Assembly (NCBI RefSeq): GCF_947500405.1
Contig: NZ_CANMRY010000003.1
Coordinates: forward strand, 248,001-312,000
Reading direction: 5' to 3'
DNA: 64,000 nucleotides
Origin: an uncultured Maribacter sp.
GTDB taxonomy: Bacteria > Bacteroidota > Bacteroidia > Flavobacteriales > Flavobacteriaceae
The notes under the pieces were generated by a model that saw only the letters and a list, made by a program, of their open reading frames with translations, made no database searches and was not told the DNA's origin. The position numbers and the translations under genes are program-made. This document shows, piece by piece, positions 48,501 through 58,453 of this stretch. Within the stretch, counting starts at the first letter, position 1, and the number at the start of each line of letters is the position of its first letter.

Positions 48501-49109
48501 CGTTATACGCCACTTTGCAAAGATGTACACCCAAGAGCTATTATAGATTGGATTTCGGCTACTGATGATGATATATCAGTAACCTTAAGCTCATCTGTAG
48601 CTGCAGCAGATTGGATAGATCCAACTGGTAAAACTAAAGCTGGCACACCAATATTACAAAACCTTTTATTAGCAAGTAGAACCTCTTGCCATTGGGAAGG
48701 CAATGAATATTCGCAAGGTGGCAACCACAACTTTCATAATGTATTTACCTCAACTAAAGCAGGAAGTATTGTAGGACAAAAAGTTGCTAAACAAGAAAAT
48801 GAGCCTATACAAGTAGTTTTAAACACTGTAACATCAGCTAAATCGTATTTACCAGAACAATTAAGTTTCTTTTCTATAGATTCTGAAAATGTGATTGTAA
48901 CTACGGTTAAAAAAGCAGAAGACTCAGAAGATTTTATTGCAAGAATGTATAATGTAAAGGATACCAACGAAACGGTAAACATATCTTCTTACTTTAATAT
49001 TAAGTCTCAAAACCATACTAATATTATTGAAGAAAATCCAGTACCTGTTGCTCCTGCATTAAAAGTGGGTAAATACTCAATAGAGACTTTTAGCTTAGAA
49101 ACTGATTAA
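45501..49109 (+). CDS. Secreted GH38 alpha-mannosidase, long form (tandem copy 2)
   Basis: A 1202-residue paralogue of the preceding gene with the same domain order and numbering: signal peptide (ITISICYA), N-terminal beta-rich region, MNSSHQDIAWVDRPE with His370 and Asp372, and WNVDVPGKTMQLPQIL with Asp483. The catalytic core is nearly identical between the copies (for example DAFIRDDYGFDIEDGLMLRE in both). The N-terminal 100 residues and parts of the C-terminal region differ clearly. This indicates an older tandem duplication under selection. It is the second gene of the LacI-operator unit and ends at a strong bidirectional hairpin terminator facing PNGase F. Confidence 0.94.
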   Translation: MKIKNRKSIFNLICYLGITLITISICYANNSIKPNTNTSIIHGGTSNVGHIESLNTNYRLHQICKDDIEGYKEMLSGSEYFLYPSIREDMNVAMISRATTGKKGFEFLTGEVPKNYAKDKVNFFFISDIDFNLRESFDVIVNDKPLLTFNSNKDGSLSITENPGNGHAEYILVRRDLNGDGLGAFRLTVPTSSLKKGKSAKIKVVGRKKSSNCWFMIFKGTDVVERINKSVTDEAAFSIKQKDGKLYIDAPAHFSGRSVYVISDGKKSKTKTFSGQAQLAKTSFNIAAPKQSFSIVYNNQEIALTFNKGDGKAMKSDIEGPFLYHHITNYNPNWTASLAKLYKPEFFDTYDDFFNKKYEKGLVSIMNSSHQDIAWVDRPEVCIILRDTLLLAPVLKDAFIRDDYGFDIEDGLMLREYIERHPGSEEQITTLLQRKLMSVGATYNCPYEDMYDAEDQVRQLYLGKKWVKKTFGGYDSKVYWNVDVPGKTMQLPQILKKAGVDYMVISRHAKGMFHWASPDGSSVFTYSPGHYGNDLLYLSRDMNNKMKYGAEQVLYWENSFAEGKIQTPLLSSQDMLPAIDYSDYIDTWNTFDKVKDAEGKAIDVNLPKMELMTVDEFFPLAEKNATKVDTIMGERPNVWVYIHGPGHHDALTASREASKLLPAAEKFLSIANKIEPDLSPYPFEAFDEAWQAKIYPDHGWGGHDGDVTDNLFKESFVKSRTMGQNLLNDGIELISSKIKKNEKLGKPIVLFNSLSWKRTDPITTTLKFTKGNIKHVTIVSANKKEVPSQTSNAKYYNDGSIRSIDVTFIAKDIPSIGYATYYLQDKNSASKGKNNSATTSTYENSFYAINFEKGGITSVYDKELKKELFDSSVFKAGDVFTMESVGNGAGEFGDVQQPTMKDYDQVSAHNTEWKILENGVVYTKYRLEQQINHAIVRQDVTLYHDLKRVYFNTSLRNWSGELYREFRTAFPLNMDNPEIAHEVPFGSVRVGKDEIETAGERYTPLCKDVHPRAIIDWISATDDDISVTLSSSVAAADWIDPTGKTKAGTPILQNLLLASRTSCHWEGNEYSQGGNHNFHNVFTSTKAGSIVGQKVAKQENEPIQVVLNTVTSAKSYLPEQLSFFSIDSENVIVTTVKKAEDSEDFIARMYNVKDTNETVNISSYFNIKSQNHTNIIEENPVPVAPALKVGKYSIETFSLETD

Positions 49110-49128
49110 TAGCAACCATCCTTTTTTT

Positions 49129-49168
49129 AATAAAAATGGCTATCCGAATCTAGATAGCCATTTTTATT
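49129..49168. terminator. Bidirectional intrinsic terminator between GH38 and PNGase F genes
   Basis: A 16-bp perfect inverted repeat, with arms 49129-49144 and 49153-49168 and core AATGGCTATC/GATAGCCATT, encloses an 8-base loop. A-runs precede it and T-runs follow it, so it reads as a hairpin plus U-tract on both strands. It lies between two convergent genes and would end both transcripts. Confidence 0.9.
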
Positions 49169-49211
49169 TATTGGAATCAACGTAACTTCCAAAAAACATC
49201 AAAATTGTACT

Positions 49212-50291
49212 TTAATCGTTCACTACAGGAGCTTCTATTGGCGTTTTGCTTTTAACTACAATATAAGTTGAAATAGCATAATAAGCTCCAGTTTGGCTTG
49301 ATTGTGTTCCTCCATCTGACACCCAATCTTCAAAATCATACTCAAAATCGAAAGTTACATTTGAGTTAGATTTATCAAACTTATCAACTCTTGGTGGTAC
49401 AGCCATACCAGGACACCAACCTGCTCTATCGGGTGCCCAATTACCGCGTTGTGGGTTTATTTTATTACTTCCACATCCAATAGGTTTTAATTCGTGTGTA
49501 AATTTGGGGTCATTATTAATTAAAATTTGGTGTGTTCTAAAGCACCATTCTGCACAACCTCTGCCATCGCTATCTGCAGGAGTGGCATGCCCCCAACCAG
49601 ATATAACTGTTCGTAAATGTGTACTAAAGGCATTACTTGGTATTGCTATGGTTTTGGTTAAATCAAATCCTGCAGTACTACTTCCGTAAGGTACACCAGC
49701 TAAAGATAAAGCGTTATATGCTATAACTTCTGAAACGGCATAATAAGGATAATCAGGAATACCTTCTTCAAAATCAAATTCAACAGATAAATTCCAGCCA
49801 TCGTCGCCCCAAGTTTCAATAAATGCTCTTAGCTCAACTTGACCTTCGAGCAAAGACTTAAAATCGGTAACATCTATTTCTATACCTCTAGTAAGCTGTG
49901 ATGTATCAACGCCATAGGGTGTAATATAACGACCTAGTTCAAACCACTTTTTCGTTTTTTTGTCCTTAACACTTATGTTAGCATATACGTCCCATATATT
50001 ACAACCAACAGATGGGCAATCCAAATTGATAAACATTTTGATGGACTTTACTTTTGCATTATTCGCGTTTAAAGTAAACGTACTAATTTTACTTTGGCTT
50101 AAGCCTGCTCCAAACGCAATTCTTGTTTGACTAAATGTTTTATAATTTAAGATTTCAAAATTCTCTGGTGGATTTTCATCCCCGAATTTAATTTCATTAT
50201 TTACGGCATCACTACTACAAAAACTAAATACTAAAATAAAAATTAGGTAAAATGACAACTTTATTTTTTTTTTGAAAAAATACTTTTTCAT
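49212..50291 (-). CDS. Peptide-N-glycosidase F homologue (PNGase F, N-glycan amidase)
   Basis: A 359-residue protein closely resembling Elizabethkingia PNGase F. Shared stretches, from memory of that sequence, include ISGWGHA, RGCAEWCFRTH and NWAPDRAGWCPGMAVP. The three key acids align at constant offset: Asp101 (Asp60 of mature PNGase F, in WDVYANI), Glu159 (Glu118, in ETW) and Glu248 (Glu206, in CAEWC). Three disulfide pairs also fit: Cys92-Cys97, Cys246-Cys250 and Cys273-Cys293. It cleaves the glycan-asparagine amide bond and releases whole N-glycans. I choose the ATG at 50291, which starts a membrane-type leader (LSFYLIFILVFSFCSSD, Cys25 a possible but atypical lipobox). The frame continues open to 50402 but would then overlap the upstream permease gene. 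Confidence 0.95.
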   Translation of the reverse strand: MKKYFFKKKIKLSFYLIFILVFSFCSSDAVNNEIKFGDENPPENFEILNYKTFSQTRIAFGAGLSQSKISTFTLNANNAKVKSIKMFINLDCPSVGCNIWDVYANISVKDKKTKKWFELGRYITPYGVDTSQLTRGIEIDVTDFKSLLEGQVELRAFIETWGDDGWNLSVEFDFEEGIPDYPYYAVSEVIAYNALSLAGVPYGSSTAGFDLTKTIAIPSNAFSTHLRTVISGWGHATPADSDGRGCAEWCFRTHQILINNDPKFTHELKPIGCGSNKINPQRGNWAPDRAGWCPGMAVPPRVDKFDKSNSNVTFDFEYDFEDWVSDGGTQSSQTGAYYAISTYIVVKSKTPIEAPVVND

Positions 50292-50328
50292 AGATTTATT
50301 TTTGCTGACTTTTATTTTGGCATCTATA

Positions 50329-51639
<1,311 letters not shown>

Positions 51640-51663
51640 AATATTCTAAATTCATTGATAATT

Positions 51664-51698
51664 AAAAAAGAAGAACCAGTAAAAGGTTCTTCTTTTTT
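51664..51698 (-). terminator. Intrinsic terminator or attenuator after the LamG lipoprotein gene
   Basis: A perfect 14-bp inverted repeat, AAAAAAGAAGAACC (51664-51677) and GGTTCTTCTTTTTT (51685-51698), has a 7-base loop. Reading leftward, the hairpin is followed directly by a T-run. It separates SusC-SusD-LamG from the permease and PNGase F genes and would reduce or stop read-through. Confidence 0.85.
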
Positions 51699-51718
51699 TT
51701 AAAAATATTTAGATTAAG

Positions 51719-53584
51719 CTATTCTTTATTCCAAATAATACCTCTCATTTCTCCAGCATAATCTCCAGTTTCATCTGTAAACTGAATACCTTTAACTCTA
51801 TCTAGTGGGAAATATATTTGAAGATTCGCTTCTGTACCATCTATGTCAGCATCAAATTGTCCAACAGAACGAACTTCATCCCAAATCCTAAAGTCTTTTA
51901 TATCACCGTTCATTTTAAAACCAAATGAATTTCCTAACCAAATTTCTGCCCACCCAGATACTGCTGGAACTCCTATATCAGTAGACTGTCCTACCATATC
52001 ACCATCAACATATATTGAAGTTGTCATTGCTGTATTATCATGTACGATAGCTACATGATGCCAAGTTCCTGATTTTAATGTTCCAGCAGGATACATTGGA
52101 CCAATGTAACCAAACCCTTCTACGTTAGTCCAGTTCCATCCTCCACCAGAATTAAGTACATTTTCTTCTGTTAATTCAGCATAACCATTTACACGAAAAC
52201 CAATATTACCATTACCCATGATATCCCCTATTGGAGGGTTAGTTGTTAAGTTTAAAGTTTTTAACCTTACTTCGAATTCATAAGTATAATCGCCTTGTGG
52301 TGTATAGTTTGGTGTAATTCTTAAACCAACGGAACTTGGATCTTCGCTATCAACATAAACTCCGTCTGCCGGTGCTACTAAATTCGCGTTTATCAGAGCT
52401 ATTGAATCAATTAATGCACTCGCTGTATCATCTAAGGCTATTTGTCTTCCATCATTAGCCAATACATCATTAGCATTAGCTAATAAAGTATCTATATAAT
52501 CAATTGTACCTACTGGATAATCACCATCCATATCGCCTTCTACTGCAGTAGCTCTAAAATCTGTCATTTGCTGAATAGCAGCATTTAAATTTGTATAGTC
52601 TAAAACTATAACTGGCGGCTCTGTTACCCATTCAAAATTTCCTTTTAAAGTGGCTGTAGAGTTACCAATGACATCAGAAAAACTATCTCCTAAATTAGAA
52701 CTAAATGGGAAATAGGCAACTAAACCAGATTCAGTTCCATCAACTGTTACTCCAATATTTGCTTGTATTGTTCCTTGGTCAAATACAGAATCCCATACCT
52801 TAAATTCTTTAAATAAAGTATTACATGAACGATCATTAAAAGAAGGGCTGTTTCCTAAATACATTGCAACGTCTGTCATTTCTGGAACTGAACTAAGAGT
52901 TGTTACCAGTTGTCCGTTTATATAAAGTTTTTGTTCGTTACCAGTATTAGTATAAGCAACATTCATCCACTCACCAGATTTCATAGTTCCATCTGGAGAC
53001 CAAGGAGACTCTGGCCACCCATCAGCAGTACCAGCTTGAACCTGTATTCGACCACTGCCTTGATATCTAGACCCCAATCCTCTAGATGGTTCATCTTCAG
53101 TACTAAATAGATTATTAGCATATCCTAATTGGTTTAGGTCTACTATATATATTTCCATTTCAATAGTAGAAGGCTTATACATTGCTTGTTTAATATTGTC
53201 TGAAAGTTCTATTCCAGAACCAACCCCGTGTTGTACCCATGGGAAAGCTTCAGAAACAAGACTCACTGAGAATTTATCTATCGCAGCATTTAGTTTTACA
53301 AAAGCGTCATCTATATCTCCTTGAGCTTTTGAACTTTCAATACGTTTATAAATCCAATTTACAACATCTTGTAAACTTTGTTTAGAACCTGGCTGAAAAT
53401 CCCCGGCATTAATTCCTTCAACACTTGTTGCAATTAAACTTTCCGCTTCGGATATTTTAGATTCTAACTGAGCAATATCAAAAGAGCGGGTTGGCTCATC
53501 ATCATTATCACACGATACTATAAAAAACAACAATACTAAAGGTAGTATTACCGCTATCTTTTTAAAATTATTTAATATTTTCAT
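51719..53584 (-). CDS. Surface glycan-binding lipoprotein with two LamG-like domains
   Basis: A 621-residue lipoprotein (LLFFIVSCDNDDEP, Cys25). It is built as two similar units, each a helical segment followed by a LamG/concanavalin-like jelly roll. The first helical segment lies near 35-110 and the second near 330-410 (LNAAIQQMTDFRATAVEGD). The LamG domains lie near 115-325 and 415-615, with EWMNVAYTNTGNEQKLYING in the first and GTWHHVAIVHDNTAMTTSIY in the second. No catalytic signature is seen. It is encoded 11 bp after SusD, the usual position of a surface glycan-binding protein. It probably helps SusC/SusD capture glycoprotein glycans or mannan. Confidence 0.82.
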   Translation of the reverse strand: MKILNNFKKIAVILPLVLLFFIVSCDNDDEPTRSFDIAQLESKISEAESLIATSVEGINAGDFQPGSKQSLQDVVNWIYKRIESSKAQGDIDDAFVKLNAAIDKFSVSLVSEAFPWVQHGVGSGIELSDNIKQAMYKPSTIEMEIYIVDLNQLGYANNLFSTEDEPSRGLGSRYQGSGRIQVQAGTADGWPESPWSPDGTMKSGEWMNVAYTNTGNEQKLYINGQLVTTLSSVPEMTDVAMYLGNSPSFNDRSCNTLFKEFKVWDSVFDQGTIQANIGVTVDGTESGLVAYFPFSSNLGDSFSDVIGNSTATLKGNFEWVTEPPVIVLDYTNLNAAIQQMTDFRATAVEGDMDGDYPVGTIDYIDTLLANANDVLANDGRQIALDDTASALIDSIALINANLVAPADGVYVDSEDPSSVGLRITPNYTPQGDYTYEFEVRLKTLNLTTNPPIGDIMGNGNIGFRVNGYAELTEENVLNSGGGWNWTNVEGFGYIGPMYPAGTLKSGTWHHVAIVHDNTAMTTSIYVDGDMVGQSTDIGVPAVSGWAEIWLGNSFGFKMNGDIKDFRIWDEVRSVGQFDADIDGTEANLQIYFPLDRVKGIQFTDETGDYAGEMRGIIWNKE

Positions 53585-53595
53585 ATTCTTTTTTT

Positions 53596-55125
53596 TTAGA
53601 AATTACTATTCATCAAACCGCCTGATTTAGTCTTACTATCGGCAGTATCCCACCATAACCTATTATCCATACGGTTTGTATCAATTGTATTTTGATCTGC
53701 AGGTAACATATCCTGCTCTGTGTTAAAAGCATTATCAGGATATCTAATTCTTTTAACATATGTATCAGGAGATACAGATGATGAACTACTTACACCGTCA
53801 ATAGGTAAAGTAAGATCTGGGTAATCTGTACGTCTAAAGTCTACCCAAGCTTCTCTTCCATTAGGAAAATTTGAAATATATTTTTGCGTAATTAGTTGTT
53901 TTAATTGTTCTTCATTAGACCCTGATAAAGGAGAAAGCTCACTTATATAGTTATTAGCTGCTACAGGATCTACTCCAACAAATTCCATGGAAGCTCTAAC
54001 ACCTTCTTGCATAAGCGCTGTTGGATCTCCTCCTGTCCATCCACGCAATGCGGCTTCGGCTTGTAAAAATAAAACTTCGGGATAAAGCATTACTGGTTGA
54101 TAATGATCTATTTCCCCATCATCTCCAGTAAAACCAATATATGTAGTATTCGTATTCATTGTTGCAAAATCATTAGCATCTGCGGGTAAGATATTATATC
54201 CATTTTCTACCCCTTCAAGACGTTCACTGCCAAACATTGGCGAGCTTTCTTTGTAATCAAACCAAATTCTTGCCCTAGGATCTTCCATTGATGTTTGAGA
54301 GTACATCATATCAATAAATGTTTTAGAACATCTGATATTGTCCCATAAAATAGCCATATTACGCAAATAATCATAAAAACCATTTACCCAAGCTGGTATA
54401 TGGGCTACATCACCATTACTTTGCATAACACCTGCATTAATAGCTGCTACAGCTTCGCTTTGAGCTTTAGCGGGATCTACATTGGATATTCTCATAGCTA
54501 ACCTTAGTCGCATAGAATTACCAAAACGTTTCCACTTATCTAAATCCCAACCATAAATTAAATCTTGATCACTAGACATTATAAACTGGTCCGCTGCGCT
54601 AGAATCTAATGCATTTACAGCGTTGTTTAATCTTTCAAATAAATCATAGTAAATATCCCGTTCTGAATCATATGGTACTTTTGATGCAAAATCAATTTCA
54701 AAATATGGTAAATCGCCATAATAGGCTAACATACGAGCCCATTCGGAAACTTCCCAAATTTCTAAAACTTGTATTAAATTATTGTAAAATGGATCATTAC
54801 CATATATGCGTTGAAGTGATTTGATGTTGGCTAAACCGTCAACAAAAAAATGATTCCATCCTGTAAAAGCCCATCCATCCACATACTCGTAACGACCAGA
54901 TTCAAAACCACCAACAGTATTTGACCAGTATTGTGCATAAAAATCGGCATATAAATTCACATTACGTTGATAATCAAAAACAGGAGTAGTTACAATTCTA
55001 TTAAATAATTGCCCTGGCTCTGGAACAGTAACCGCAGTACGATTTGTATTAATTTCTTCAAAATTTTCTGTACAACTAGACGCCATAAAAAAGACGACTG
55101 TTAATAACATTAATATTTTTTTCAT
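53596..55125 (-). CDS. SusD-like lipoprotein, SusD-like_2 type (locus G)
   Basis: A 509-residue lipoprotein (MKKILMLLTVVFFMASSC, Cys18). It has the pattern of the second SusD-like group: NFEEINTNRTAVTVPEPGQL, GWAFTGWNHFFVDGLANIKS, WEVSEWARMLAYYGDLPYFE, WKRFGNSMRLRLAMRISNVD and MLYPEVLFLQAEAALRGW. It ends with IRYPDNAFNTEQ. It differs clearly from the RagB-type SusD of the first locus, so the two pairs probably prefer different glycans. It lies 14 bp after its SusC and 11 bp before the LamG lipoprotein. Confidence 0.95.
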   Translation of the reverse strand: MKKILMLLTVVFFMASSCTENFEEINTNRTAVTVPEPGQLFNRIVTTPVFDYQRNVNLYADFYAQYWSNTVGGFESGRYEYVDGWAFTGWNHFFVDGLANIKSLQRIYGNDPFYNNLIQVLEIWEVSEWARMLAYYGDLPYFEIDFASKVPYDSERDIYYDLFERLNNAVNALDSSAADQFIMSSDQDLIYGWDLDKWKRFGNSMRLRLAMRISNVDPAKAQSEAVAAINAGVMQSNGDVAHIPAWVNGFYDYLRNMAILWDNIRCSKTFIDMMYSQTSMEDPRARIWFDYKESSPMFGSERLEGVENGYNILPADANDFATMNTNTTYIGFTGDDGEIDHYQPVMLYPEVLFLQAEAALRGWTGGDPTALMQEGVRASMEFVGVDPVAANNYISELSPLSGSNEEQLKQLITQKYISNFPNGREAWVDFRRTDYPDLTLPIDGVSSSSSVSPDTYVKRIRYPDNAFNTEQDMLPADQNTIDTNRMDNRLWWDTADSKTKSGGLMNSNF

Positions 55126-55139
55126 AATTCTCTTTTTTT

Positions 55140-58100
55140 TTAAAATTTAACATTTAGTGAAACACCATAGGTTCTCTCAACGGGTACTGCTGAAAAATCA
55201 AAAGCTTGACCCCCTACGGAAGAATTAAAAACACCAGCATCAGGTACTGTACCTGGAGTATTTCTAAAAAGATAAAATAAATTTCTCCCAATTACAGAAA
55301 TTTTAACATCACTCAAAAAACCTTTAGCTAAAGAATTCAAAGTGGATTTAGGTAAAGAGTAACCAAGGGAAACCTCTCCCAATTTCATAAAAGAAGCATC
55401 ATAAAGAAACTCTTCGGATATCCCAGAAACTGTCTGCCAGTAGGATTGAGCAGATACAATTGTAGTGTTTGTACTACCATCTGCTAAAACACCATTAGGC
55501 GTAAAAAATGGATCTCTCCCAAAAGAAAGTGTTTTTGGAGTATTACCTGAACCTGTTGCTGAAGCTTCTGTTAACGAGTATATATCTCCTCCTTGTTGCA
55601 TTATAAACAAAGTATTTAATGAAAAACTCTTATAAGTAGCATTAAGACCAACAGATCCTGTGAAATCTGCTTGAATATTTCCAATTTTCTCTTTTTCACT
55701 AGTTGTTGCAGGTAAACCATCTGCTCCTACTATAATATTTCCAGCATTATCTCTTTGGTATTTAAATCCGTAAATATCGCCATATTTTTCCCCTTCATAA
55801 CCGCGAACTTCTTCTATAATGGTGTTACTCGTAAAATATGGAAAAAAATCAGTGCCATTTGGCAACTCCTCGATTACCCCTTTATTAGTCCCAAAATTTA
55901 AAGTCAATCCTAAATTAAAATCTTCGGTTTTAATAGGTACTATGTTTGCATACACCTCTATACCTTTATTAGAAATCTCACCTACATTAGTAAGTAAAGT
56001 TGAAAAAAGACCTGTTGAATTTACAGGCACAGGTGCTATTTGATTTCTTGTACGTTCGTCATACAAAGCAATATCAAAATTTAAACGATTATTCAACAAC
56101 CTAAACTCTACACCAAATTCAGTTGTAGTTGAAATTTCTGGCTGCAAATTAGGATCGACTCCTTCATTTGGAGTGGTAGATTGTGACAAATTGAAATTAC
56201 TTGAAAAAACGTTAAATGTTGGGTTTGTAGTTTGTGGTGTAGATGCCTTACCTACTTCTGCCCAAGTTCCTCTTACCTTTAAATAATTCATCCAATCTGG
56301 CATCTCAACCATTTCTGAAATTAATGCACTTAATCCAACAGATGAATACAGAAAAGAGTTATTTATTGTAGGCAATGTAGAGGACCAATCATTCCTAACC
56401 GTAGCATTAAGAAATAAATAATTCTTGTAAGATGCATCAGCAAAACCATATAGGGAATGAATTTCTTCATCTATGAATTCTTCATTAGCTTGAACGTTAG
56501 TACCTGCATTTAAGAAAAGTGTACTTTCAGAATCCAATTTACCTGACAAAGCATTTAGAGTTTCTACTCCTCTTCGCATTTGATTACCACCTACACTTAC
56601 ACCAAAGTTAAAATCTTCGTTCAGGTCTTTAGTGTAACTTAACAAAAACTCTGAGTTTTCTTCTTTAAAAAAAGACTCTGAAGTATTAATACTTGGTGAA
56701 TTATTAAAAAATATTTGATCTTCAAAACGCGTTCCAAATACTTGCTCATATCTATAAATATCTAAACCATACTTAACTTTTAACCTAAGCGCATCTGAAA
56801 ACTTAACATTGGCTGCCAAATATCCAAATGATCTATTACGCTGATCATTATTAAAAGTTTGCGCTTGTAAGAAATATGGATTCCTGTTATTTGCATTTGC
56901 ATTTTCGGTCAGAACAGCACTAGGTCCATATAAAATTTCTTTGTTCTTACTGTCTTCAAAAATGAAGCCTGGTGATAAGTCTTGAGTTCGAATATTCGCA
57001 GGTGTTGTATTAAAAAACGATACAAAACTATATCTACCAATGGTAGGTCTTTGAAATCCTTGTGTATTAATGTAAGACACTTTAGCATCAACATTTAACC
57101 AAGGATTAATATCATAATTAGCTTTAAAATCAAAATTTAAACGCTCTAAAGCTTGCCCTTCATAAATACCTTGTGTATCATCCTTACTAACTAATACTTT
57201 AAAGTTTCCATCTTCACTTCCTTTGGTAAAAGTTATAGCATGTCTTGTACTTACACCTGTTCTTGTAAAGTCTTCTAATAAATTGGATTCAGATTGATAA
57301 GGTATTGACTCACCAGTCCAAGCCACTCTTTCTACGCCATCAAATCGAGGTCCCCATGCTACTCTAGAACTAGAATCATAAACGCCATCTATACCTTGAC
57401 CATACTCTTTTTGCGTATCTAGAAAATATCCAGCTTTAGAAAATGTTGTAGAGCCTGTATAGGATATTCCCAAACCTTGGGAACGTTTACCACTTTTGGT
57501 TGTTATAAGTACAACCCCATTACCCCCACGTGCACCATATAATGCAGCAGCAGGACCACCTTTTAAAACAGACATACTTTCTATATCATCTGGATTAATG
57601 TCCAAAAAACCTCCACCATTAGAGTTACCACCAAATAAATCTTCTGCATCTGTTGTAAAATCTTGCGTAGAAAACGGCACGCCATCTATTACCCAGAGCA
57701 ATTGATCATTTCCGCTTAGGGAACTCGCACCACGAATATCAATTCTAGGCTTACCAGTAATACCACCAGAATTGGTGATGTTAACCCCAGCTACTTTACC
57801 TTGTAAAGCTGATGTTGCATTAGGATTTGCAGTAGCTGTAATGGTTTCAGAATCTACTTCTTGTACAGCATAAGCTAATGCTTTCTTTTCCTTTTTAATA
57901 CCTAAAGCCGTTACTACAACTTCATCAAGAGCTTCAAGACTTTCAATCAAAGTAATACTAATTGTTTTCTGATTTCCAACAGTAATCTCTTGAGATACAA
58001 ACCCTAAATAAGAAAATAATAGTACAGAAGAAGAATTTGCATTAATAGAATAATTACCATCAAAATCTGTTGACACACCATTCGAAGTTCCTTTTTCTGT

Positions 58101-58229
58101 AATGTTTACCCCAGGCAATGGAAGACCACTTGGATCAACTACTGTTCCACTTACAGTCGTCTGAGCTTGCATACTGTAACAAAACAGTATACTTAACATA
58201 AACAGAAGTTTAAGTACATTTTTTGTCAT
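55140..58229 (-). CDS. SusC/RagA-family TonB-dependent transporter (locus G)
   Basis: A 1029-residue outer-membrane transporter. The signal peptide (LLFMLSILFCYSMQAQ) is followed by a carboxypeptidase-regulatory-like domain (VSGTVVDPSGLPLPGVNITE, STDFDGNYSINANSSSVLLF). The plug carries LDEVVVTALGIKKEKKALAY, LLWVIDGVPF and SVLKGGPAAALYGARGGNGV, and a long barrel follows. The ALGIKKEKKALAYAVQ plug variant and the SusD-like_2 partner mark a different subfamily from the SusC at 29135. About 225 bp without a gene separate it from the upstream GH92 (58454), room for its own promoter, though I found no exact TAnnTTTG box there. Confidence 0.96.
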   Translation of the reverse strand: MTKNVLKLLFMLSILFCYSMQAQTTVSGTVVDPSGLPLPGVNITEKGTSNGVSTDFDGNYSINANSSSVLLFSYLGFVSQEITVGNQKTISITLIESLEALDEVVVTALGIKKEKKALAYAVQEVDSETITATANPNATSALQGKVAGVNITNSGGITGKPRIDIRGASSLSGNDQLLWVIDGVPFSTQDFTTDAEDLFGGNSNGGGFLDINPDDIESMSVLKGGPAAALYGARGGNGVVLITTKSGKRSQGLGISYTGSTTFSKAGYFLDTQKEYGQGIDGVYDSSSRVAWGPRFDGVERVAWTGESIPYQSESNLLEDFTRTGVSTRHAITFTKGSEDGNFKVLVSKDDTQGIYEGQALERLNFDFKANYDINPWLNVDAKVSYINTQGFQRPTIGRYSFVSFFNTTPANIRTQDLSPGFIFEDSKNKEILYGPSAVLTENANANNRNPYFLQAQTFNNDQRNRSFGYLAANVKFSDALRLKVKYGLDIYRYEQVFGTRFEDQIFFNNSPSINTSESFFKEENSEFLLSYTKDLNEDFNFGVSVGGNQMRRGVETLNALSGKLDSESTLFLNAGTNVQANEEFIDEEIHSLYGFADASYKNYLFLNATVRNDWSSTLPTINNSFLYSSVGLSALISEMVEMPDWMNYLKVRGTWAEVGKASTPQTTNPTFNVFSSNFNLSQSTTPNEGVDPNLQPEISTTTEFGVEFRLLNNRLNFDIALYDERTRNQIAPVPVNSTGLFSTLLTNVGEISNKGIEVYANIVPIKTEDFNLGLTLNFGTNKGVIEELPNGTDFFPYFTSNTIIEEVRGYEGEKYGDIYGFKYQRDNAGNIIVGADGLPATTSEKEKIGNIQADFTGSVGLNATYKSFSLNTLFIMQQGGDIYSLTEASATGSGNTPKTLSFGRDPFFTPNGVLADGSTNTTIVSAQSYWQTVSGISEEFLYDASFMKLGEVSLGYSLPKSTLNSLAKGFLSDVKISVIGRNLFYLFRNTPGTVPDAGVFNSSVGGQAFDFSAVPVERTYGVSLNVKF

Positions 58230-58453
58230 AATTTATTGAGTTTTATTTTTAGTTAATTAATTGTTAAATATAAAACAACAAAAAAAACGCTAGTAATGAA
58301 GTAGTTTTTCGACAAACAACAGTTTTGAAAAGGAGTTTGCGATTATAACATTCTATATTGTAACTGATTAGTAATTTTTCAAAATAAAACCTTAATTAAA
58401 CCAATCACTAAATCCTGTATATTATATGATAAAAACGATTCTTTAAAAAAAGG

